Shown: in pieces, positions 27,601-36,600 of the stretch | Position numbering within the stretch: position 1 is the first letter of the stretch | Layout of the letters: every line of letters begins with the position of its first letter | Assembly: GCA_964017045.1 (NCBI GenBank) | Contig: OZ024807.1 | Location: 13,648,941-13,712,940 of the forward strand | Reading direction: 5' to 3' | DNA length: 64,000 nucleotides | Source: Omphiscola glabra | Taxonomy: Eukaryota; Mollusca; Gastropoda; Lymnaeidae | The notes under the pieces: model-generated | Told to the model about the DNA's origin: nothing | Database searches by the model: none | The model's input: only the letters and a program-made list of their open reading frames with translations | Position numbers and translations under genes: made by a program

Positions 27601-30600
27601 TTGTCTCCGACCATACGGGGAGGCTTTGGTGGACCAGAGTACAGCTGTTAAAGATGGCCTGACATTATTTTATTTGTTAAACAAGAACAACATTGCAAGC
27701 ATAGATCTTTAGCTGAGCAAGTATAGATCTTTTGCTGAGCAAGCATAGATCTTTAGCTGAGCAAGCATCTCTATTTTGTAATGGGATCAAAGTCAGTTGA
27801 TACATGGTGCATTCCATGTTCCTATCTCTTTACTAAATTAGTGTTAAATGCATACTTTTCATTAACCTGTCAGCATGACCCCCACCACCACCTTTTTGCC
27901 TCTTGTTTAATTTTTTTAAGAAGAACAGCTAAAGAAAAATTCCAGGCATCAATTAATGTCATTGTCTAGGTATGAAAGAAATTTTGGTGTAATGGTGAGT
28001 AAAATAGCACCAAAATACAACTCCTGATGACTGCGCTAAATGAGATTCTTTAAAAAATACTGAATATGTTTGGTTCAAATATTTTCTTTTGTTGTACAGA
28101 TTATGTCTCAATTTAAATTGATGAAATTAATCTGTTGTGTAAAACAGGATGGGACATTAGAATATTAATACAGTGTGCAGTGGCATACTCAGGATTGAGG
28201 GGGGGGGGGGGGGGCTTGTAACACTAAATTGGAATTTTTTTTAAAGTTTGTTATTTGAGCGCATGTTCTGTTAAGTAACTTTAGTAGATGGGACGTTCAC
28301 ACACTGCCACCACCACTGATTGGTGGGCCATAACTAGTTCTAGATAAATTATAATCGCATTCATATCTAATCATGGGCCTTATCCTGGAGTTGTTTAAAT
28401 CTTTCAAGACTAAGTGAACACTTGCTTCATTTTCAGCATACATTTGTGGACCCAAGTAGAGTTAAATTCAATTTAGATTCATAAAATATCGTAACTTCAC
28501 TTATGTTATTGTGTTTTTCTTTAAAAATTAAATATTTAAAAAATTAGAAAATGCTAAAATGCTACCATAGAGTTAGTGAGGTTAATTAAATATGCAAATT
28601 AATAAATCTTCTACTTCATTGAATGTTATCTATGTACAGTGACAACTGCAATTGAGAATGAGATATTTGAAAAAAAAAAAATATATATATTCACAGCCTG
28701 ATTCCACATGCTGTTCAACTTACAGCGCTCGACAGATTTAGTGCTTCAACCGGCTCAAACACACCCTCGGGGCGAGACTGAGGGCGGACTCGTTGCTGAT
28801 CTCTGCGGGGCACTTGCTTAATCTCCTGCTGCAGCTGCTTTTGTTGCTGCTGCTGTTGCAGCTGTGACTGCCGGCTGACCGGATGAATCGGGATGCTCTG
28901 GAACATGGATATCTCTTTATTATATTTGAATGATATTGTAAGCCTGCATCTGACTTTATTCTTAATAGCCAATGACAATATCAGTAATACAAACTGTGGC
29001 ATTTAACAATTTTCCACACAGGCGTTTTTCTTTTTAATTTAAGAATATATGAAGCAATAATTTTAGGTAGGATCAACAACTGTTGACATTTTGTGTGGGT
29101 CATGAGGCTTAAACGTCTTGTTTTGTTTACATGCTGGTCTTAACAATATGATGCTTCAGTGGGGTTCCTGAAGTAACACTGAGTGACAAAGGCAGCCCTC
29201 ACCTGGACGGGTTCATTCTGAACAGAGATGCTGTGAATTGGCGCAGCTTTGTTGGTGGGGGGGATCACAGCAGACACCACAATCTCCTGGGCAACGTCCT
29301 GCAGGTCCTGATTCTGATCCCTCTTCTGGGTCTGCTGCTGGGTGGCCTGAGGCGGTGCAGAGTTTTGGGGGGCTTGCTTCTGTTTCTGCAGGTTCTGAAT
29401 GTCTCGTTGTTGCAGGCTGGTGTTGGGTGGGTGGCTTCCTGAATGTTTTAAACAAGAAATATTTTGAAATATGTAGCTTATACCGTAGATCATTAATTAT
29501 CTGAAAGCCGATTTTTAGAAATCGCCTGTCCATTTATTATTGTTGGATGCAATGCAGATGGCAGGGCGCATTGTTTTACAAACACAAGAAAATGATCTCA
29601 TCCCCTGTCACACAATCCAGGGTAAATCAATTTTGAAACAAAAGAATTTCGATGATTTCTATAAATATAATATGGTACAATAAAGCACAGGAGGCACACC
29701 TTAAGGTAAGAATATATTGTATTGGATGCATTAACTTATTTAACACAACCTTTTTTGTGAGTGTGTTTGGTTATCCGAAAAAATAGATTACCCAGACCAT
29801 CCCTGGTCCAAATTAATTCAGATAATTGACATTCAACTGTGTGTATATATACACACTAGATTTCTACACAGTTATTTACTTCTACAGTTATAGTTACAAA
29901 ATGTAGACATATGTTAGCAGTATGGTACAGGGATTTGAAATACTAAACTGGCACATACATGTTTGCCTGTAACTGGGATGAGTTAACAAACAGACACACA
30001 TTTTTTTAAAGAGCCCCTTGTTCAGAGTTTGAGATATATCCAATAACACTAATGAAAACATTAATTATTTTTAATTGCACTGATTCAGTTAATCAGTAGA
30101 AACTGACCCAGTAAAGGCATCCAATCATATTCAGTGAGCAGGGCAAATGATTCTTGCAGCTTGTGTTACTCACCCTTTCCCTGGTCCTGACCTCCTTTGT
30201 CTGGGCCGAAGTCATGGTTGACTGTGTGAAGGTCACCGGGCATCAGCAGGTGGGTCACTGTAAAGGTGGTCTTTGCCAGGATGATCGAGTTGCGGACATT
30301 GGCTTCAACCACACCAAGGTCGACCAGCTCATTGGCTTCCTGTTACAATAATGTAAGCCTAGAGTGTCATATCATGGCGATGTCCTTACAACAAAAAAGT
30401 ATATAGCAGGGAACATTTGATAAATCCAATACCAGAGTTCCTATGTTAAGATAAGATGTTGAATCTAGGGATTAAGGCATTGTGGGATATATTCACATCA
30501 GAAAGGTGAATGTTTATTATTTCAACAATGTTGTCCAGGTACTTCCGTCTATCTTATTATTGGGATACCCTCAAACTCTTAAGGACCTCTTTTTTTCTGT

Positions 30601-33600
30601 GTAAAGCTAAAACCGGTAGCATTGATAAATGATGACTTATTCCATTAATATTAAATTTCTATACTTGGTTCAGCAGATATTTACAGTCTGGTAAATGATA
30701 GAATTCATTGGTCCAGGTTTAGAAATACGATGTAACATAATCATACAAAATACACAAAATTTATGTACACAAAAGCGGGCAAAATATATTTGATCAAGAG
30801 ATCCAACAAAAACAAAATTCAGGAAATAATATTTTACAAGTTTATCAGTAATTTTAAAAATAAAAGAAAAAAATTGGAAAATCATTAGAAATGCAAAGAA
30901 TAGAGTTTTTACAAATATTTAGACTTAACAATAAATTTTTTTTTAAAAATGAAAGAAAATATATTCCTAATTAGGAAAGAGAGTTCAAAAAGACAAAGGG
31001 AAGAAAACTTATATAAAATAAATGAGTTATATCAATTGGCCTAATTCTATATAGCAGGTCATTCCTATCAAGGCACTGATGAATGTGAACAAGTCACAGT
31101 TACACAAAAAATCTGAATGAAATATTTCCCTCAAGGCATGGGAGTAAAAAAAAAAAAAAAGGAGAATATTTAGGAAAAGAAATAAGATAGAACTGAGCAA
31201 AAGAGTCCAAGGTTGGAGACTGGAAAAAAATCCCAGAAAGCTACATTGAGCCTCAAATTTTGTTATGGTGGAGCCAATCACATGTTGAGCGATACAGGCA
31301 TGACATGCTTACCTGGTAGGGGTTCAGAGGCTTGACCTGTACTTTAATCTCAGGCTTGCCCTCAAAGTTAAAGCTCACTTTGACATCAGCACCTTCCCTG
31401 TAAGACTGAATCCTCAGCTGATAAAAAAGAAAAACCAAGACATTATAGATTTAAAAATGGATGTAGACCTAGCTTCCCTGTAAGACTGCATCCTCAGCTG
31501 ATAAACAGAAAAACCAAGACATTATAGATTTTAAAATGGATGTAGATCTAGCTATATATTTTTTTTAATATATAAAATTAATATTTAAAAAATTTTGCCC
31601 ATAAAATAACTTAGGAAAGAAAAATATTTTCCTGATTTATTTTACATTTTAAACAAATAATAATATAGTTTCTTTTTCATCCACTATGCCTCTCTTTATA
31701 AGAACATAAGCTTCTCAGAATGAGGTGATGAAGCAAATATCCATGGATGTACATAAGTTACAGCAGTGCTCCAGTTAAGCAGCAGGAGTCACACAAAGAA
31801 AGCCATTGAGATGGATGGTTATCTGCCGGGCAAGTCAGATTCCGTGCACTCAGTGGTACTCAGGCGTTGGGTGAGCCCCAACACCACATTTGTTAAATGT
31901 TAATGGTCTAATGGCAGACTTAAGATATACCTTGAAAACAATGACAACACAGAAAGAAATGATTTTCACCCCCCCCCCCCCCCCCCCTTTTTTTTCCCTA
32001 ACAAGACACATAGGTTTTTTTTTTCCTAACAAGACACATAGGGTGTTTTTTCCTAACAAGACACATAGGTTTTTTTTTTTTCTAACAAGACACATAGGGT
32101 TTTTTTTTTCCTAATATGACACATAGGGTTTTTTTTTCCTAACAAGACACATAGGTTTTTTTTTTCATAGGGTTTTTTTTTCCCTAACAAGACACATAGG
32201 TTGTTTTTTTTCCTCCAATAAGAAAATTTTAATTTTTAACAACTAAATAAGGGAAGAAAGAAAGAAAAAGGTGGAACTAAAGAATATGAGCCATTGCTAT
32301 GAGCCATTGCTATGGGCCGGCCATTGCTATGAGCCATTGCTATGGGCCATTGCTATGAGCCATTGCTATGAGCCATTGCTATGAGCCATTGCTATGGGCC
32401 ATTGCTATGGGCCATTGATATGGGCCATTGCTTTGAGCCATTGCTATGAGCCATTGCTATGAGCCATTGCTATGGGCCATTGATATGGGCCATTGCTATG
32501 GGCCATTGCTATGAGCCATTGCTATGAGCCATTGCTATGAGCCATTGCTATGAGCCATTGCTTTGAGCCATTGTTTCACCTTGTTTGTTGTTGTTTTTTT
32601 TCCTCTCTAAGGCTTTGAGGCTGGTTTCCTTATGTTTTTAAATTCAAGGACTAAGGCAATGTATATTTTTGTCAGGGTTACAGAACCACTCAACCCAAAA
32701 CATAGGCAGAGGGGCTAGGATAAAATGCTCCTTTGTGCATTCTGATTCAAATTCATCTTAAAAAGACATGATGCACATACAAAGTTGAGTCCAGGATTGT
32801 AATTGAAAGAGAAGCAAGGCGCGCTCCATATCACAAACTGTGGATCTATAGAGTCCCAAAAAAAAACACCATTATTTCAACCCTACACTTCATTCTATTC
32901 AAAGAAACAACATACAATGAATAGTCCCCAGTAGTCTCTGTTATCAGTCAGGCATTTACAGAGAAAGTAAACTCTGGTGTCAAAACTATTTGTTACTTCC
33001 AAACCAACCAAATGTTTTTGGAAAATAAAAATTATTATGCCCCTACCCGTTTTCATATACTATATTGGTATACAGGCCTATATATGTAATGGTCTAGCTT
33101 ACTGAAGCCCTGTTTGAACTAGTATCCCCCACAGCAGTATGGAAACAGCTGTTCTGATATGTTTTCTGGGTAAACAAGCCATTCCTGCACAGGGATGTGT
33201 GGGGCTGGGATGTGTGGTGCTGGGATGTGAGGTGCTGGGATGTGTGGTGCTGGGATGTGTGGTGCTGGGATGTATGGTGCTGGGATGTGAGGGGCTCAGA
33301 TGTGAGGTGCTGGGATGTGTGGTGCTGAGATGTGTGGTGCTGGGATGTGTGGTGCTGGGATCTGAGGTGCTCGGATGTGTGGTGCTGGGATGTGTGGTGC
33401 TGGGATGCGTGGTGCTGGGATCTGAGGTGCTCAGATGTGTGGTGCTGGGATGTGTGGTGCTGGGATCTGAGGTGCTCAGATGTGTGGTGCTGGGATGTGT
33501 GGTGCTGGGATCTGAGGTGCTCAGATGTGTGGTGCTGGGATCTCTCATTGTTCTAGTACTGCCTTACATATTTTTCCCAATACAGCAAGGTAATAAAAAT

Positions 33601-36600
33601 AATTTGCAATGAGAAAAAAATAGAAGTAACTGCAATAGATGTGTTGCCTGCTGTACACTGCACCGAAAATTTAAATGCACAGTGTTACAAAAACTCATGG
33701 CATGAGTCAGAAAGGTAAACCAAAGAACTGAATTCTTCAGGGTTTTTCCCCTGGTGAGAGAAATTCTTCGCCCTCCCCTTCCCTCCCCACACACCCCCTA
33801 GTTTTTAAGAGGCAGATGGAAGGAATGAATCTTTTCCCACAGTGAAATAGATGTGGAGCAATGTTGACTAACATGACAGACGATTTAACTAATAGGCTCA
33901 AATCTGATTTTCATCCATTACATTCAGATCCATTCGGTGTTTTGTTACTTTTCAAAATGAGTTGGGTTTTTTTGTTTTTAAATAAGATATTTCTGAAATG
34001 ATAACATTGCAGTTACAAGCCTATATCTATATTTTTGCTAATTTATATGAAAAAAAAACAAAAAAAAACAAACACAATCAGCTTTAAACCTACCAAAATA
34101 TTTAACTATTTGTCTGCATTTGCCATGTGAGTGAAAATTTAAGCCAGCCTGTTAAAAAAATCTCTGTTTTTATACAGCTCAGAACTTTACTTTGTTAAAC
34201 AGAGGTGGGGATAAAAGAAATTATGTGTAATTGATTATTAGAATCCAATTTTATACGTTGCAACAAAAAAAAATGATTTGAAAGTATTTTTCAAAACTAG
34301 CCAACATGAATGTTGCAGCTGTTGGGAAATATGTTTTTACAAACACCACAGTAATCATAAGCCCACACATGATGTTGAACCATTCAAGATGGACTTGATG
34401 GAACAGGATAACCTTAAAGTGGAGGGAAAAAAACTTGGCTTCAATAATGGTTCACTCAGTTATTTGATTGAAGAAGAAAAAACAGCTTGTGTAAAACAAA
34501 AATTTGTTAAATAAGGGCAAAATTCAAATGTTTTTAATAGTATTTTTAAGAAAGAAAACAACTGTGGCCGGGTTCTTATATTGGCAAGAACCCATCCGAT
34601 TAGCATCAACCGACACAGACTGATAGCATTTTTTCCCCACGGGTCTTGAAGTTTGAAAGCCGGTCTTGAAGTTTGAAAGCCGGTCTTGAAGTTTGAAAGC
34701 TGGTCTTGAAGTTTGAAAGCTGGTCTTGAAGTTTGAAAGCCGGCCTTGAAGTTTGAAAGCCAGTCTTGAAGTTTGAAAGCCGGTCTTGAAGTTTGAAAGC
34801 TGGTTTTGAAGTTTGAAAGCCGGTCTTGAAGTTTGAAAGCTGGTCTTGAAGTTTGAAAGCTGGTCTTGAAGTTTGAAAGCTGGTCTTGAAGTTTGAAAGC
34901 TGGTCTTGAAGTTTGAAAGCTGGTCTTGAAGTTTGAAAGCACTCTCTATTATCCCATAGATATTGCAATAACAGTTGCTTATTTATGAGAGCTGTGTTTT
35001 CCCAACCTCTCTCTTACCAATATTTGTTATTTTTGAAATGAGAGGATGAGAAGGGCCAGTAATTTTAATCCAAACAGATATTATGATTTCAGCATTTTTG
35101 CTCCCATGTTTTGAGCCAGGCCTAAATATGCATAAAGAAAATTTGATTTAAATTTCGAGCCCGTCAATAAATTGTGAGGCTTCTCCCCACATCTGGACAA
35201 TTAATTTGATCCCCACATCTGGACAATTAATTTGATCCCCACATCTGGACAATAAATTTGATCCCCATGTCTGGACAATTAATTTGATCCCATCGTCTGG
35301 ACAATAAATTTGATCCCCATGTCTGGACAATAAATTTGATTCCCCCGTCTAAACAATTAATTTGATCCCCACATCTGGACAATTAATTTGATCCCCACGT
35401 CTGGACAATTAATTTGATCCCCATGTCTGGACAATTAATTTGATCCCCACGTCTGGACAATTAATTTGATCCCCATGTCTGGACAATAAATTTGTATCCC
35501 TCGTCTGGACAATTAATTTGATCCCCTCGTCTGGAAAATTAATTTGATCCCCACGTCTGGACAATAAATTTGATCCCCACATCTGACCAATTAATTTGAT
35601 CCCCACGTTTCATACTTTTAATGATTATCACCAATGTGAAGTCACAATGCACAACGTCAGACTTACAGTTCCTTTGAGTCGGAGGACACTGGCCGTGCAG
35701 TTGGTCAGCTTAACCCCCTCATGTGTCTGTTGGCTGGCAAACACCACAAAGGACAGGTCCCTGGTCTCCAGCTTGGCATGGATGATCTGTAATAATACAT
35801 GGAGTCATGTCACAACAAGTGAACACATGGAGTCATGTGACAAGAAGTGAACACATAGAGTCATGTCACAATAAGTTAACACATGGAGTCATGTTGCAAT
35901 AAGTGAACACATGGAGTCATGTGACCAGAAGTGAACACATGGAGTCATGTGACAAGAAGTGAACACATGGAGTCATGTCACAATAAGTGAACACATGGAG
36001 TCATGTGACAAGAAGTGAACACATGGAGTCATGTGACAGTAAGTGAACACAGGGTAACTCAGTGACTAAGAAGGGTAACTCAGTGACTAAGAAGGGTAAC
36101 TCAATGACTAAGAAGGGTAACTCAGTGACTAAGTAGGGTAACTCAGTGACTAAGAAGGGTAACTCAGTGACTAAGAAGGGTAACTCAGTGACTAAGAAGG
36201 GTAACTCAGTGACTAAGTAGGGTAACTCAGTGACTAAGAAAGGTAACCCATTAGCTAATAAGAGGAAGATTTTTTTTAAACTACAAAGATAACTCAAATA
36301 TTTAACAACTCACTGAAATAAAACTATGTTCAAAAAGCCCCTTTTCTAAATTAAGAGTCAGTATTGAGAAATAAGAATCAGACCCTAGTATAAATTAAGA
36401 ATCAGACAGCCAGTATTGAGAAATAAGAATCAGACCCTGGTATAAATTGAGAATCAGACAGCCAGTATTGAGAAATAAGAATCATACCCTAGTATAAATT
36501 GAGAATCAGACAGCAAGTATTGAGAAATAAGAATCAGACCCTAGTATAAATTGAGAATCAGACAGCCAGTATTGAGAAATAAGAATCATACCCTAGTATA

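Noticed and set aside
29233..29504. + strand frames over the Gln-rich exons
   Set aside because: Antisense shadows of the - strand exon 29203..29438.
33099..33612. Thr/Ser/His-rich and Val/Leu/Cys-rich frames
   Set aside because: Translations of the 15-bp array on both strands.
34460..34968. Lys/Gln/Phe-rich frames on the - strand
   Set aside because: Translations of the 20-bp array in the intron of the TMEM24-like gene.
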